This document shows positions 7,805 through 22,354 of a stretch of DNA of 64,000 nucleotides, piece by piece; position 1 is the stretch's first letter, and each line of letters starts with the position of its first letter. The stretch lies in assembly GCA_947629175.1 (NCBI GenBank), contig CANRCT010000008.1, positions 17,431 through 81,430 of the forward strand, given 5' to 3'. This DNA is from an uncultured Muribaculaceae bacterium. GTDB taxonomy: Bacteria; Bacteroidota; Bacteroidia; Bacteroidales; Muribaculaceae. A program made the position numbers and the translations under genes. A model generated the notes under the pieces. That model was not told the DNA's origin, did no database searches, and worked only from the letters and a program-made list of their open reading frames with translations.

Positions 7805-8887
7805 GTAGTAGCGGCCGCCATGCTTGCCAACGAGCTGGAAGTAGGCCGGCATATCGGCCTCGGCGATCAGATCGGCGTCCTTATAGGCCTGAACGACCAT
7901 GCGGCCGCTGCCGTTTTCAAGCGTCACGCAGCGCAGCAGTATGTCGTCGGCGGCATCATAATAGAGTCCGGTGCTGAAGCTTCTGGAAGCTCTCTCCCGC
8001 TTGAAGTCGTCCCATTCTGCCTTGAAGTCGTAGAGAAACTTGCCCGAATACTGCCGGTCGGCGCCCGGAGCATCGTAGCCGAACTCATACACCAGCCGGT
8101 CGGGATACTCCATGCACTGTATCAGAGAATCCTCCGCGAAGTTGACGAAATAACGTCCGGGAGCCGACGCCGGAGCCACGCTGTGGCTGACGAAATAGCG
8201 CGACGGATATTTGGAGTAGACCTCAGGCAGACGGCCGAAAAGCGTGTCGAGCTGCGCAGTGCGCGGATTGAAAGCTCCCAGAGTGCGTGCCGATGCGAAA
8301 TGCCGGGCCGCATCAAGCTCATTGGTTTCATCAAGCATAGGATCGACCGGAGCGAGAAACGCCGTATCGCCTACCATGATCATCTCGTCGCCGGTCACGG
8401 CATATTTGTGTGGATCACCGTAGGCCATGGCGTCGGAGGTATCGGCTATGCGCTGTATGCCGACACATCCGTAACGCACCAGCGAATCCCGGGCAGGATA
8501 AAATCCGTAGATGTCGTATTCGCGCGAGAAAACGATCCACATAGGCTCCGGCGAACCCAGTACGGGACATGCACGGTCGAGAGAGTTTATTTCTGTCGGC
8601 CCTCCGCCCCGACCGAGGAAAGCGGTCACAGAGTCGCCGCTCGCTGCGCTGTAAGCCCTCACGAGGGCATCCTTCACGTCGGCGAAGCAGATGAGCGAGT
8701 CATACATGAAGAAGTTGCCCATTCCGCTCGTCAGATTGGTCACCGTCACTGAGTCGATCCGGCCGATCTCATGCGTCATAAGCCGCTCGCCGCGGTGCGC
8801 GGCACTGCCTTTGCCTTCACCGCCCGAGCATGCCGCAAGGCCGATCATCAGCAGCCCCACGCCGCCGGCTGTAAATAATTTTCTCAT
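7724..8887 (-). CDS. 6-bladed beta-propeller lipoprotein (BF3164-like)
   Basis: About 387 residues with an SPII signal (MRKLFTAGGVGLLMIGLAAC). Blade-like repeats follow, including SLICFADVKDALVRAY, RTLGAFNPRTAQLDTLFG and RMVVQAYKDADLIAEADMP, as in the uncharacterised Bacteroidales propeller lipoproteins. I prefer the ATG at 8887; ATGs at 8893 and 8896 are also in frame and only lengthen the tail. It is the likely donor of the stub at 5275-5355. It follows the nuclease-like gene at 35 bp on the same strand without a clear promoter, so read-through from the ATPase operon is possible. The GC content is that of the core genome, unlike the cassette to its left. Confidence 0.7.
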   Translation of the reverse strand: MRKLFTAGGVGLLMIGLAACSGGEGKGSAAHRGERLMTHEIGRIDSVTVTNLTSGMGNFFMYDSLICFADVKDALVRAYSAASGDSVTAFLGRGGGPTEINSLDRACPVLGSPEPMWIVFSREYDIYGFYPARDSLVRYGCVGIQRIADTSDAMAYGDPHKYAVTGDEMIMVGDTAFLAPVDPMLDETNELDAARHFASARTLGAFNPRTAQLDTLFGRLPEVYSKYPSRYFVSHSVAPASAPGRYFVNFAEDSLIQCMEYPDRLVYEFGYDAPGADRQYSGKFLYDFKAEWDDFKRERASRSFSTGLYYDAADDILLRCVTLENGSGRMVVQAYKDADLIAEADMPAYFQLVGKHGGRYYGVRRMPVSDEEETIFTFYSFSLDPKP

Positions 8888-8922
8888 AATCATCAATTAG
8901 TGAATTTGTAAGTAATATGATT

Positions 8923-9426
8923 TCAGATTTCAGTGCTGTTATCGAAATACAGCGGTATTCCTTCGGTCTCCGTCAGATCCACACCCACATTGTCACATCT
9001 TGCTGTTACATCCGCGATAGTCTGAAGCAGTTGTGATTTGGCTTTTTCATAGTTCTCCCTGATCGCTTCCTCCGTATTGTTGGCCGCATTTGTCTTGAAC
9101 TCCACGAAGCCCAGGCGACCATCGGTAAGAAACGCACAGTCACACTTGCTGCCTTTTCTGTACATCACACCATCTATGTGCCAAAGAAACAGGTCAGTGT
9201 GACCGGCGTTGTCGACTCTGAAGGTTTTGTCACCACCTAATCCGCGGGTATCAGTGACAAACACCGAATGTCCGGCGGTGTCATCATCATGGATGAAAAT
9301 AACACCGCGCGTAGTCCACTCAAAGAGTTCCGCAAGCAACTCCGCATCACAGGTCACAGCCTGAAACTTCTGCATGTCGCCAAAAGCTTCCGCAAGCCTG
9401 AGCCGGTGTATTGCAGCCCAATCCAT
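8923..9426 (-). CDS. PD-(D/E)xK nuclease-like protein, partner of the ATPase
   Basis: A 167-residue soluble protein. Residues 94-114 read KCDCAFLTDGRLGFVEFKTNA: D96 on one strand, then E109-F-K111 on the next, the catalytic hairpin of PD-(D/E)xK nucleases. A helix with YEKAKSQLLQT follows. An upstream segment HTDLFLWHIDGVMYRKGSK would lead into the strand. The ATG at 9426 begins right after the ATPase stop; a GTG at 9438 would overlap it by 11 bp. Tight coupling to an ABC-type ATPase suggests a two-component effector. No known family name comes to mind. AT content is above that of the core genes around it. The nuclease assignment rests on the motif only. Confidence 0.6.
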   Translation of the reverse strand: MDWAAIHRLRLAEAFGDMQKFQAVTCDAELLAELFEWTTRGVIFIHDDDTAGHSVFVTDTRGLGGDKTFRVDNAGHTDLFLWHIDGVMYRKGSKCDCAFLTDGRLGFVEFKTNAANNTEEAIRENYEKAKSQLLQTIADVTARCDNVGVDLTETEGIPLYFDNSTEI

Positions 9427-9427
9427 A

Positions 9428-10618
9428 TCACTTGCCACGACGGAATCTCATTACCGACCTTTGCAATGAGTCAAACTCATCGCTTAACACCTCCGACACG
9501 CCGTCGAGAGAATTGTAATCGATCATTCCCGTCACAGGATCCATGAGCGACCGGCAGTAGACTCCTCCGTTTATATCCTTGCCCAGCGAATATACTGAGC
9601 AATCGCCGGCCATTAGCCGGCACTCTTCCGGTATTATCTCGTCGACATACTTTCTGATTCCATCGCCATATTTCTCGATAAGCTTTCCGGCAAAAAGAAT
9701 GTTGTTCATGGCCGACAGCAGATACGGACTATGAGTGGTCACAGTCAGTATGCGGTTGGAATTTCTCATATCCTTGACTATCTGCCTCATAAGCTCAACC
9801 TGTTTGGTGGGAAACAGATTACATTCAGGTTCCTCGATCACAAACGAGGCGTATTCGCGCTTGTTCACGGCATAATGAAGCACCAACAGCAGCGGCACAA
9901 GTGACTGTATGCCGGAGGATGCCGCAGTAAGCGGTATCTCTTTTTTATCCGGATCTATGATAATTGAATCATCGGAGTCATCATGTACGAACTTAAGACT
10001 CAACAATGGGATGTCGAACTGCGGATACTCGGATTTAGCATTATTTAGTTCCACCATAAACCACAGAAGGTTTTTGGGGATTGTGGAATTAGCCAAGGCA
10101 AGCGCAGGCATAAGTTTAGTGAGCACTGAATAAATAATACGCTCTGCCGGAATATACAGCGAGTCCTTCAATATATCAAGCAGTGAATCGCTTTTACCAT
10201 CCTTAAGAACTTTCGACACTGCTTCCTCATGATATATCTTCTTGAAACCGAATATCCTGAAAACGACTTCAGCGGCATCAGTGATTTTCCTGTCGCCGTC
10301 CATCATGAAATAATCTACTCTCTCCGGCTCAAACTCAATATGAAACTTCTGGTCATTCTCGGCCATGTCATAACTGATATGGTAATGATCCTCACGATAG
10401 ATATCGAGATTGTAATCCTTCAGCCTTGCTTCCCAGGCAGTCATTCCCCCTTTTATCAGCATACACAGACTGATATGGTCGGTAAAGATAGTGATAAGTT
10501 TGGCCATAGTGCTTTTGCCGATCGACTGCTCGCCTATAAACATGTTGATGGCGCGCAATTCGACGGAAGCCTCGCTTACCGCTCCGAAATTCTCGACATG
10601 CAGCGTTTTCCGTTTCAT
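9428..10618 (-). CDS. ABC/AAA-type ATPase (OLD/AAA_15-like)
   Basis: A 396-residue protein with every motif of the SMC/OLD-like ATPases: Walker A GEQSIGKST (29-37), a YIPAER segment (155-160), the signature TAASSGIQSL (231-240), Walker B FVIEEPE (259-265), and the H-loop TTHSPYLLS (294-302). There is no TOPRIM domain after it, unlike OLD nucleases or GajA, and no HNH partner as in Septu. Instead, a PD-(D/E)xK-like protein is encoded directly downstream. The ATG at 10618 is used; a GTG at 10624 is also in frame. The pair lies just downstream of the rpoC terminator with its own -7 box. A defence role is inference from gene architecture. Confidence 0.8.
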   Translation of the reverse strand: MKRKTLHVENFGAVSEASVELRAINMFIGEQSIGKSTMAKLITIFTDHISLCMLIKGGMTAWEARLKDYNLDIYREDHYHISYDMAENDQKFHIEFEPERVDYFMMDGDRKITDAAEVVFRIFGFKKIYHEEAVSKVLKDGKSDSLLDILKDSLYIPAERIIYSVLTKLMPALALANSTIPKNLLWFMVELNNAKSEYPQFDIPLLSLKFVHDDSDDSIIIDPDKKEIPLTAASSGIQSLVPLLLVLHYAVNKREYASFVIEEPECNLFPTKQVELMRQIVKDMRNSNRILTVTTHSPYLLSAMNNILFAGKLIEKYGDGIRKYVDEIIPEECRLMAGDCSVYSLGKDINGGVYCRSLMDPVTGMIDYNSLDGVSEVLSDEFDSLQRSVMRFRRGK

Positions 10619-10642
10619 ATTCACAAGAGCTTATATGCATCA

Positions 10643-10650
10643 CAAAGGTA
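10643..10650 (-). promoter_or_regulatory. -7 box of the ATPase-nuclease pair
   Basis: The minus strand reads TACCTTTG, 25 nt before the ATG at 10618. No TTG at the usual distance. Confidence 0.5.
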
Positions 10651-10695
10651 ATAAAAAGAATTCATACTACCCCTTAAGATGAGATGATATGAACG

Positions 10696-10742
10696 AAAAA
10701 ACGACGGTGTGCCGACGCTCCTTAGAGCTGACACACCGTCGT
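10696..10742 (-). terminator. Terminator of the rpoBC operon
   Basis: An 11-bp perfect stem (ACGACGGTGTG with CACACCGTCGT) followed on the minus strand by TTTTT, about 35 bp after the rpoC stop. Confidence 0.88.
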
Positions 10743-10777
10743 GATATTAGCCTGTCGCCTTTCGGCCAGACAGAGGG

Positions 10778-15082
<4,305 letters not shown>

Positions 15083-15118
15083 TATGTTGATTTTGGATGA
15101 GAGTCGTTGGAATAATGC

Positions 15119-18100
15119 TTACTGCTCGAGATTGATGCTCAGACCCAGGCCGCGCAGCTCGTGGAGCAACACGTTGAGCGATTCGGGAATTCCTGCCGGC
15201 GGCATCGGATCACCCTTGACGATAGCCTCATAGGCTTTCGAGCGTCCGGTGACGTCGTCGCTCTTGATTGTCAGGATCTCCTGGAGCACGTGGGATGCGC
15301 CGAATGCCTCCAGCGCCCAGACCTCCATCTCTCCGAAGCGCTGGCCGCCGAACTGGGCCTTGCCGCCCAGAGGCTGCTGCGTGATCAGCGAGTACGGACC
15401 GATGCTGCGGGCATGCATCTTGTCCTCGACCATGTGGCCGAGCTTAAGCATGTAGATGACGCCCACGGTGGCCGGCTGGTCGAAGCGTTCGCCTGTGCCT
15501 CCGTCGTAGAGGTAGGTCTTGCCGTAGCGCGGCAGACCAGCCTTGTCGGTCCATGCGTTGAGGTCGTCGAGAGTGGCTCCGTCGAAGATCGGAGTGGCGA
15601 ACTTCTCGCCGAGCTCGCGGCCTGCCCATCCGAGCACGGTCTCGAAGATCTGTCCGAGGTTCATTCGCGAAGGCACACCCAGCGGGTTGAGCACGATATC
15701 CACCGGAGTTCCGTCGGCCAGGAAAGGCATATCCTCCTGACGGACGATGCGGCTTACGATACCCTTGTTGCCGTGACGGCCGGCCATCTTGTCGCCCACG
15801 CTGATCTTGCGTTTCTTGGCCACGTAGACCTTGGCCATCTGCATGATGCCCGAGGGAAGCTCGTCGCCTATCGAGATATCGAACTTCTTGCGGCGGAGCT
15901 CGGCGTCGATCTCCTTCGACTTGCGCAGATAGTTGACGATCGTGGAGCGGATGAGATCATTTGTGTGATCGTCGGCTGTCCACTTGCTGAGATTGATCGT
16001 ATCGTAGTCGATATCGCGGAGCTTGGCGGCCGTGAACTTGTCGCCCTTCTGTATGATCTCCGAGCCGAGGAAGTCCTTCACGCCCTCCGACGTCTTGCCC
16101 TCGGCAAGCTTCATGAGCTTGCTGACCAGAAGCTCCTTGAGCTCAGTCTGCTTGCCTTCATATTCTTCGTCGAGTTTAGGCAGCTGCGCGTTGGCGCTCT
16201 TGCTGCGGCGCTGTTTGGCGGCGCGGCTGAAGAGGTTGGTGCCGATCACCACGCCCTTGAGCGACGGAGTGGCCTTGAGCGAGGCATCCTTCACGTCGCC
16301 GGCTTTCTCGCCGAAGATGGCGCGGAGCAGCTTCTCCTCCGGTGTGGGATCGCTCTCGCCTTTCGGGGTGATCTTGCCTATCATGATGTCGCCGGGACCT
16401 ACGTGGGCGCCCACGCGGATTATGCCGCGGTCGTCGAGATCCTTGGTGGCGTCCTCGCTGACATTGGGGATGTCGGAGGTCAGTTCCTCCACGCCGCGCT
16501 TGGTTTCGCGCACTTCGAGCGAGAACTCGTCGACATGCACTGAAGTCAGGATGTCCTCCTTCACCACACGCTCGTTGAGCACGATGGCATCCTCATAGTT
16601 GTAACCTTTCCAGGGCATGAACGCCACCTTCAGGTTGCGTCCGAGAGCGAGCTCGCCGTTTTCGGTCGAATAGCCCTCAGTCAGGATCATGCCTTTGCTT
16701 ACACGCTGGCCCTTCTCGCATATCGGACGAAGGTCGATAGTAGTGTTCTGGTTGGTTTTGCGGAATTTGGGTATGTGATACTCCTTGACGGCGCTGTCGA
16801 ATGCCACGAACTCTTCCTCTTCGGTGCGGTCGTAGCGGATACGGATCACCGTGGCGTCGACAAACTCTATCGTGCCGTCGCCCTCGGCCATGATCTGGGT
16901 GCGCGAGTCGCGGATCAGCTGACCCTCCAGACCGGTGCCCACGATCGGGCTCTCGCTGCGCAGCAGCGGCACTGCCTGGCGCATCATGTTCGATCCCATC
17001 AGCGCGCGGTTGGCGTCATCGTGCTCCAGGAAGGGGATAAGAGCGGCTGCGATCGAAGCGATCTGTGTGGGCGACACGTCCATCAGCTCTACGTCGGCGG
17101 GGGGCACGATGGGGAAGTCGGCGTCGAGACGCGCCTTCACGCGGTCGCGCACGAATGTGCCGTCATCGTTGAGCGGAGCGTTGCCCTGCGCGATCACCTT
17201 GCCCTCCTCCACTTCGGCGGTCAGGTACATGATCTCGTCGTTGTTGAGATCCACCTTCGAGTTCTCCACCTTGCGGTAGGGTGTCTCGATGAATCCGAGG
17301 TCGTTGATCTTCGCATAGATGCAGAGCGAGGAGATAAGGCCGATGTTGGGGCCTTCAGGAGTCTCGATCGGGCAGAGACGGCCATAGTGGGTATAATGCA
17401 CGTCACGCACCTCGAATCCGGCGCGCTCACGCGACAGACCGCCGGGGCCCAGAGCCGACATACGGCGCTTGTGGGTCATTTCGGCCAGAGGATTGGTCTG
17501 GTCCATGAACTGCGAGAGGGCGTTCGTGCCGAAGAAAGTGTTGATCACCGACGAGATCGTCTTGGCGTTGATCAGGTCGATGGGAGTGAACACTTCGTTG
17601 TCGCGCACGTTCATGCGCTCGCGGATGGTGCGGGCCATGCGTGCCAGGCCCACGCCAAACTGATTGTAGAGCTGCTCGCCCACTGTGCGCACGCGGCGGT
17701 TCGACAGATGGTCGATATCGTCGACGTCGGCCTTCGAGTTGATCAGCTCGATCAGATATTTTATGATGGCTATGATATCCTCCCTCGTGAGCACTTTCAC
17801 GTCCATGGGAGTAGTCAGCCCGAGTTTCTTGTTGATGCGGTAGCGTCCCACCTCTCCGAGATCGTAGCGCTTCTCGGAGAAGAAGAGGTTGGTGATCACC
17901 TCGCGCGCGCTGGCGTCGTCGGGCGCCTCGGCGCTGCGGAGCTGCCGGTAGATATATTGTATGGCCTCACGCTCCGAGTTGGTGGGATCCTTCTGCAGAG
18001 TGTTGAGGATGATGGAATATTCGTTGGTGTTGGCGTCCTCCCGGTGAAGCAGGATGCTCTTCACGCCCGATTCGAGGATCCGCTCGATATTCTCGTCGTC

Positions 18101-18931
18101 GAGAGTCTCCTCACGGTCTACGACCACTTCGTTGCGCTCCATGGTCATCACCTCGCCAGTGTCCGAATCGGCGAAGTCCTCTACCCACGAGCGGAGCACG
18201 CGGGCGGCCAGCCGACGGCCTTTGGCGGCCTCCAGAGCGCTCTTGCTGACCTCGACCTCCTCGGCCAGACCGAAAATGTCGATGATGTCCTTGTCGCTCT
18301 CCAGACCGATTGCGCGCAGAAGAGTAGTCACGGGGAGTTTCTTCTTGCGGTCGATGTAGGCGTACATCACGTTGTTGATGTCAGTGGCAAACTCGATCCA
18401 CGAGCCGCGGAACGGGATGATACGGCCGCTGTAGAGCTTCGTGCCGTTGGCATGCATGCTCTGGCCGAAGAATACGCCCGGCGAACGATGGAGCTGCGAC
18501 ACGACCACGCGCTCGGCACCGTTGATCACAAAAGTGCCCTTTTCCGTCATATACGGGATCGGCCCCAGATAAACGTCCTGGATCACCGTGTCGAAATCCT
18601 CGTGGTCGGGATCGGTACAGTAGAGCTTCAGCTTGGCCTTTAGAGGCACGCTGTAGGTCAGACCGCGGTCCAGACACTCCTCGATCGTATAGCGGGGAGG
18701 GTCGATATAGTAGTCGAGAAATTCGAGCACGAAGTTGTTGCGGGTGTCCGCTATCGGGAAGTTTTCCGCGAATACCTTGTAGAGGCCTTCGTTGTTGCGC
18801 TTCTCGGGAGGAGTGTCAAGCTGCAGGAAGTCCTGAAACGACTTCAGCTGTACCTCCAGAAAGTCAGGATAAGGCAACGGGTTCTTCACCGAAGCGAAGT
18901 TTACGCGAGGTTTTTCTGTTGTTACTGACAT
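15119..18931 (-). CDS. rpoB: DNA-directed RNA polymerase subunit beta
   Basis: The 1270-residue beta subunit starts [26 protein letters not shown], as in Bacteroidetes. It contains the rifampicin region [33 protein letters not shown]. It also has [12 protein letters not shown] and [24 protein letters not shown] near the C-terminus. In the rifampicin region the familiar sensitive-type residues (Q, D, H, R, S) are present. It is transcribed from the upstream ribosomal operon through the attenuator at 19079-19118. Confidence 0.99.
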   Translation of the reverse strand: MSVTTEKPRVNFASVKNPLPYPDFLEVQLKSFQDFLQLDTPPEKRNNEGLYKVFAENFPIADTRNNFVLEFLDYYIDPPRYTIEECLDRGLTYSVPLKAKLKLYCTDPDHEDFDTVIQDVYLGPIPYMTEKGTFVINGAERVVVSQLHRSPGVFFGQSMHANGTKLYSGRIIPFRGSWIEFATDINNVMYAYIDRKKKLPVTTLLRAIGLESDKDIIDIFGLAEEVEVSKSALEAAKGRRLAARVLRSWVEDFADSDTGEVMTMERNEVVVDREETLDDENIERILESGVKSILLHREDANTNEYSIILNTLQKDPTNSEREAIQYIYRQLRSAEAPDDASAREVITNLFFSEKRYDLGEVGRYRINKKLGLTTPMDVKVLTREDIIAIIKYLIELINSKADVDDIDHLSNRRVRTVGEQLYNQFGVGLARMARTIRERMNVRDNEVFTPIDLINAKTISSVINTFFGTNALSQFMDQTNPLAEMTHKRRMSALGPGGLSRERAGFEVRDVHYTHYGRLCPIETPEGPNIGLISSLCIYAKINDLGFIETPYRKVENSKVDLNNDEIMYLTAEVEEGKVIAQGNAPLNDDGTFVRDRVKARLDADFPIVPPADVELMDVSPTQIASIAAALIPFLEHDDANRALMGSNMMRQAVPLLRSESPIVGTGLEGQLIRDSRTQIMAEGDGTIEFVDATVIRIRYDRTEEEEFVAFDSAVKEYHIPKFRKTNQNTTIDLRPICEKGQRVSKGMILTEGYSTENGELALGRNLKVAFMPWKGYNYEDAIVLNERVVKEDILTSVHVDEFSLEVRETKRGVEELTSDIPNVSEDATKDLDDRGIIRVGAHVGPGDIMIGKITPKGESDPTPEEKLLRAIFGEKAGDVKDASLKATPSLKGVVIGTNLFSRAAKQRRSKSANAQLPKLDEEYEGKQTELKELLVSKLMKLAEGKTSEGVKDFLGSEIIQKGDKFTAAKLRDIDYDTINLSKWTADDHTNDLIRSTIVNYLRKSKEIDAELRRKKFDISIGDELPSGIMQMAKVYVAKKRKISVGDKMAGRHGNKGIVSRIVRQEDMPFLADGTPVDIVLNPLGVPSRMNLGQIFETVLGWAGRELGEKFATPIFDGATLDDLNAWTDKAGLPRYGKTYLYDGGTGERFDQPATVGVIYMLKLGHMVEDKMHARSIGPYSLITQQPLGGKAQFGGQRFGEMEVWALEAFGASHVLQEILTIKSDDVTGRSKAYEAIVKGDPMPPAGIPESLNVLLHELRGLGLSINLEQ

Positions 18932-19078
18932 CTAATAAAATACGTTAACGTAACTCAAATAAGGCAGGAATAATATCATGGCCGGGCCTTGCCGGCAAGT
19001 CAGCCACACAGCTGACAATGAGGGTGTTGAATATCTCTGTCGGGTCGTGCACGACCCCCCTTGCTGAAATATTAACAC

Positions 19079-19118
19079 AAAAAGGTTAAGTATCCGCCCG
19101 GCAGGGCGATACTTAACC
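19079..19118 (-). terminator. rplL-rpoB attenuator
   Basis: The minus strand forms an 11-bp stem GGTTAAGTATC...GATACTTAACC with a GC-rich loop, followed by TTTTTG. It lies 24 bp after rplL and about 150 bp before rpoB. Its position matches the partial terminator that sets the ribosomal-protein to polymerase ratio in other bacteria. Partial read-through is inferred because rpoB has no clear promoter of its own. Confidence 0.85.
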
Positions 19119-19142
19119 TGAGTACCTGATTGACAGGTGATT

Positions 19143-19517
19143 TTATTTAAGTTCTACTTCGGCACCGGCCTCTTCGAGAGCCTTCTTCAGAGCCTCGGCT
19201 TCAGCCTTGGCGAGAGCCTCCTTGATGGTGCTGGGTGCGCCGTCGACGAGTTCTTTTGCCTCCTTAAGGCCAAGACCGGTCTCTGCCTTTACCACCTTCA
19301 CGACGTTGAGCTTGTTGGCTCCGGCGCTCTTCAGCACTACGTCGAACGAAGTCTTCTCTTCTGCAGCGGGGCCGGCTGCGGCGGGACCTGCGGCTACGGC
19401 AACAGCTGCAGCGGCGGGTTCGATACCGTACTCATCCTTGAGGATCTGAGCAAGTTCGTTTACTTCTTTTACCGAGAGGTTAACAAGTTGTTCTGCAAAA
19501 GCTTTTAAATCTGCCAT
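19143..19517 (-). CDS. rplL: 50S ribosomal protein L7/L12
   Basis: A 124-residue protein. It has the N-terminal dimerisation helix, an Ala/Gly-rich hinge ([18 protein letters not shown], residues 35-52), and the C-terminal factor-binding domain [21 protein letters not shown]. It forms the ribosomal stalk on L10 and recruits translation GTPases. It is 48 bp downstream of rplJ and directly upstream of the attenuator. Confidence 0.99.
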   Translation of the reverse strand: MADLKAFAEQLVNLSVKEVNELAQILKDEYGIEPAAAAVAVAAGPAAAGPAAEEKTSFDVVLKSAGANKLNVVKVVKAETGLGLKEAKELVDGAPSTIKEALAKAEAEALKKALEEAGAEVELK

Positions 19518-19565
19518 TTTGTTTATGATTTAATTGTTTGTTTTTACTGGATTGGTTGGTTGTGA

Positions 19566-20090
19566 TTAATCTTCTTTTTTCGAGAGGGTCTCGAGGATGC
19601 CGTGGAGCTTCGTGCCACCCGATGTAAGAGCCGAGATGACGTTCTTCGCAGGCGACTGCAGCAGAGCCACGACGTCGGCGATGAGCTCGTTCTTGCTCTT
19701 GATGGTAGCCAGAGCGTCGAGCTGGTCTGCGCCCATGTAGACGGTCTCTTCCACGTATGCGCCCTTGAGCTTGGGGAGCACGTCGTCCTTCTTCAGGAAG
19801 TCCTTGAGAAGTTTGGCGGGAGCGTTGGCCACCTCGGTGCACATCAGCGAGGTCGACTCCTTCAGCGCAGGATAAAGCTCCGAATAGTCGCCCTCAAGGT
19901 TTTCGAGAGCCTGGTGGAGAAGCTTGTTCTTCACCACCATCAGTTTCACGCCTGCCTTGAAGCATGCGCGGCGGAGCTCGCTTGTACGCTCGGCGTTGAG
20001 GCCGGCGGTCTCTACCAGATAGAAACTCGGATAAGCCTTGATCGTCTCCTCTATCTGCTCTATGATCTTGATTTTATCTTCCTTTTTCAT
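19566..20090 (-). CDS. rplJ: 50S ribosomal protein L10
   Basis: A 174-residue protein with the L10 pattern (YLVETAGLNAERTSELRRACFKAGVKLMVVKNKLLHQALE) and a C-terminal helix that carries L7/L12 dimers. It is 21 bp after rplA, leaving no room for the long autoregulatory leader known from E. coli rplJ, so control is likely elsewhere in the operon. Confidence 0.98.
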   Translation of the reverse strand: MKKEDKIKIIEQIEETIKAYPSFYLVETAGLNAERTSELRRACFKAGVKLMVVKNKLLHQALENLEGDYSELYPALKESTSLMCTEVANAPAKLLKDFLKKDDVLPKLKGAYVEETVYMGADQLDALATIKSKNELIADVVALLQSPAKNVISALTSGGTKLHGILETLSKKED

Positions 20091-20111
20091 TTTCTTTCCT
20101 GTTTTGTGAGG

Positions 20112-20807
20112 TTAGTCGACGATGCCCTTGGTATCCACCTTGATGCCCGGACTCATCGTGCTCGAAAGATAAATGCTCTTGATATAGGTGCCTTTGGCAG
20201 CAGCAGGTTTCAGCTTGATAAGAGTGTTGATAAACTCTTTGGCATTGTCCTTCATCTGCTCGGGAGTGAAGCTCATCTTGCCTATCGAGGAATGAACGAT
20301 ACCGTTCTTGTCGACCTTGAAGTCGATCTTACCCTTCTTGACCTCTTCGACAGCCTTGGCCACGTCCATGGTCACGGTGCCGCTCTTGGGGTTAGGCATC
20401 AGGCCACGCGGACCGAGGATGCGGCCCAGAGCGCCGATCTTACCCATGATGGCGGGCTGAGTGATGATCACGTCGACATCGGTCCAGCCGCCCTTGATCT
20501 TCTCGATATACTCGTCAAGACCTACATAGTCGGCTCCCGCTGCCTTGGCTCCGGCCTCGGCGTCGGCCGAGCAGAGCACCAGCACGCGCACCTGTTTGCC
20601 GGTGCCGTGAGGAAGAGTCACCACGCCGCGCACCATCTGGTTGGCCTTGCGGGGGTCTACGCCCAGACGTACGTCGATGTCGAGAGAAGCGTCGAATTTG
20701 GCATAGTTCACCTCCTTGACCTTCTCGGCGGCTTCAGCCAGCGAATAAGACTTTCCAGCTTCAATCTTCTCTAAAGCCAACTTTTGGTTTTTTGTAAGTT
20801 TACTCAT
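20112..20807 (-). CDS. rplA: 50S ribosomal protein L1
   Basis: A 231-residue protein of usual length with conserved segments [17 protein letters not shown] and [19 protein letters not shown]. It binds 23S rRNA at the L1 stalk and, in many bacteria, its own mRNA. It is 20 bp after rplK. Confidence 0.99.
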   Translation of the reverse strand: MSKLTKNQKLALEKIEAGKSYSLAEAAEKVKEVNYAKFDASLDIDVRLGVDPRKANQMVRGVVTLPHGTGKQVRVLVLCSADAEAGAKAAGADYVGLDEYIEKIKGGWTDVDVIITQPAIMGKIGALGRILGPRGLMPNPKSGTVTMDVAKAVEEVKKGKIDFKVDKNGIVHSSIGKMSFTPEQMKDNAKEFINTLIKLKPAAAKGTYIKSIYLSSTMSPGIKVDTKGIVD

Positions 20808-20827
20808 TGTTCAATTGAAGTTTTATA

Positions 20828-21271
20828 TCAGTTATTCCAAGGCTTGTCGCCTTTTACGGCGATACCCATACTTCTGGCAGTGCCGGCAACCATCTTCATT
20901 GCCGATTCGATGGTGAAACAGTTCAAATCAGGCATCTTGTCTTCTGCGATAGCCTTCACCTGATCCCAGGTCACCTCGCCCACCTTGTTGCGGTTGGGCT
21001 GAGCCGAGCCGCTCTTGAGCTTGGTGGCCTCCAGCAGCTGGATGGCCACGGGAGGAGTCTTGACAACGAAGTCAAAGCTCTTGTCGGTGTAATACGTGAT
21101 CACTACCGGCAGGACCTTGCCAGCCTTGTCCTGGGTGCGGGCATTGAATTGCTTGCAAAATTCCATGATGTTGATGCCCTTCGAACCCAGAGCGGGGCCG
21201 ACGGGAGGTGAAGGATTGGCTGCTCCACCCTTTATCTGCAATTTGATCTGTCCAGCAATTTCTTTAGCCAT
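20828..21271 (-). CDS. rplK: 50S ribosomal protein L11
   Basis: A 147-residue protein with the typical [22 protein letters not shown] segment and GTARSMGI at the C-terminus. It binds the GTPase-associated centre of 23S rRNA. It is 100 bp after nusG; I see no clear promoter in that gap. Confidence 0.99.
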   Translation of the reverse strand: MAKEIAGQIKLQIKGGAANPSPPVGPALGSKGINIMEFCKQFNARTQDKAGKVLPVVITYYTDKSFDFVVKTPPVAIQLLEATKLKSGSAQPNRNKVGEVTWDQVKAIAEDKMPDLNCFTIESAMKMVAGTARSMGIAVKGDKPWNN

Positions 21272-21371
21272 TTTGATTCTGAAATTTTAGATATTGGTGA
21301 TTTTGGTTTGCGTGCTCACGGCCGCACCGCCGGAATCATTGCCCGTAACTGCATATCCCGGCAAGCTGGCA

Positions 21372-21956
21372 TCACACGCGTTCTACTTGCGAATTCTCCA
21401 GTTCCAGAGGGGTCTTGCGGCCAAATATCTTGACCATAACCTTCAGCTTCTTTCTCTCGCGGTCCACCTCCTCGATTTCGCCGGTAAAACCGGTGAAAGG
21501 TCCGAAGTTGACCTTGACCGACTCGCCCACAATATAATCGTTGACACCGTCGGAAGTCTCGTCAACCATCTGGTCGAGCGTACCGAGCATACGGGTCACC
21601 TCGCTCTGGCGCAGAGGCTCGGGGACATTCGTACCCTTGTCCTTCACGCTGAGGAAGTCGATCACGTTGGTAGTGTTGCGCAACTCGTGGATCACTTCAC
21701 CCACAAGTATCGCCTCGACAAACACATAGCCGGCATAAAGGTTTTTCTCTTTGATCACCTTTTTGCCGTTGCGTACGGTAAGCACCTTCTCAGTGGGAAT
21801 CAGCACCTGAAACACGTATTTGCCAAGATCCGTGTTGCGTATCGCTGCGTCAAGCACTTCCTTTACTTTAGCCTCTTTGCCCGAAATGGCACGAAGCACG
21901 TACCATGCTCTCACAGGACGCTTCGCGACGTCGGACTTTGACTTCGATTCAGCCAT
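21372..21956 (-). CDS. nusG: Transcription antitermination factor NusG
   Basis: A 194-residue protein with the NGN domain (RAWYVLRAISGKEAKVKEVLD...YVFQVLIPTEK) and a C-terminal KOW domain (VGESVKVNFGPFTGFTGEIEEVDRERKKLKV). It links RNA polymerase with the ribosome or Rho. A shorter start MAESKSK fits the family. It is 22 bp after secE, the universal order. Confidence 0.98.
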   Translation of the reverse strand: MAESKSKSDVAKRPVRAWYVLRAISGKEAKVKEVLDAAIRNTDLGKYVFQVLIPTEKVLTVRNGKKVIKEKNLYAGYVFVEAILVGEVIHELRNTTNVIDFLSVKDKGTNVPEPLRQSEVTRMLGTLDQMVDETSDGVNDYIVGESVKVNFGPFTGFTGEIEEVDRERKKLKVMVKIFGRKTPLELENSQVERV

Positions 21957-21978
21957 TGACTCCTTGCTTAGATATTGT

Positions 21979-22179
21979 TTACTTACCCAGACTGTAGATG
22001 AGATGCATCAGATTATCGACCACCTGATCCATGCACCAGATTATAAAAGCGATTATGACGGAAGCAATCATTACTATAATCGCGCTCTTGATCAGCTGAC
22101 CTTTGGTCGGCCAAGAAGTCTTATACCGCAACTCGGTATACGACTCCTCGATATCCGTAAGTAGTTTCAGTTTTTTCAT
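21979..22179 (-). CDS. secE: Preprotein translocase subunit SecE
   Basis: A 66-residue single-span protein. It has a basic amphipathic N-terminal helix (ESYTELRYKTSWPTKGQLIKS) and one membrane helix (IIVMIASVIIAFIIWCMDQVV), the short SecE form found in most bacteria. It sits between tRNA-Trp and nusG as usual. Confidence 0.96.
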   Translation of the reverse strand: MKKLKLLTDIEESYTELRYKTSWPTKGQLIKSAIIVMIASVIIAFIIWCMDQVVDNLMHLIYSLGK

Positions 22180-22193
22180 TATTTCTTCTTTAG

Positions 22194-22266
22194 CACAGGA
22201 CGAGAGGCTCGAACTCCCGACACCCGGTTTTGGAGACCGGTGCTCTACCGACTGAGCTAGTCCTGT
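22194..22266 (-). tRNA. tRNA-Trp (CCA)
   Basis: The minus strand folds as a cloverleaf: acceptor ACAGGAC/GTCCTGT, D-stem GCTC/GAGC, anticodon loop CTCCAAA with anticodon CCA, and TTCGAGC T-loop. Discriminator G; the 3' CCA is not encoded. It lies between the tuf terminator and secE. Confidence 0.97.
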
Positions 22267-22272
22267 ATCAAT

Positions 22273-22326
22273 TAAAAGCGGCAGACTCTCTGCAACGGAA
22301 GCTGCTCCGACAGCCTGCCGCTTTTA
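22273..22326 (-). terminator. tuf terminator
   Basis: A perfect 12-bp stem TAAAAGCGGCAG/CTGCCGCTTTTA, so the minus-strand 3' arm ends in TTTTA. It lies 29 bp after the tuf stop and before tRNA-Trp. Its arm GCGGCAGACTC recurs in the hairpin at 42179-42205. Confidence 0.8.
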
Positions 22327-22354
22327 TGGTTTATCTCTTGGATTACTCCTTGGA

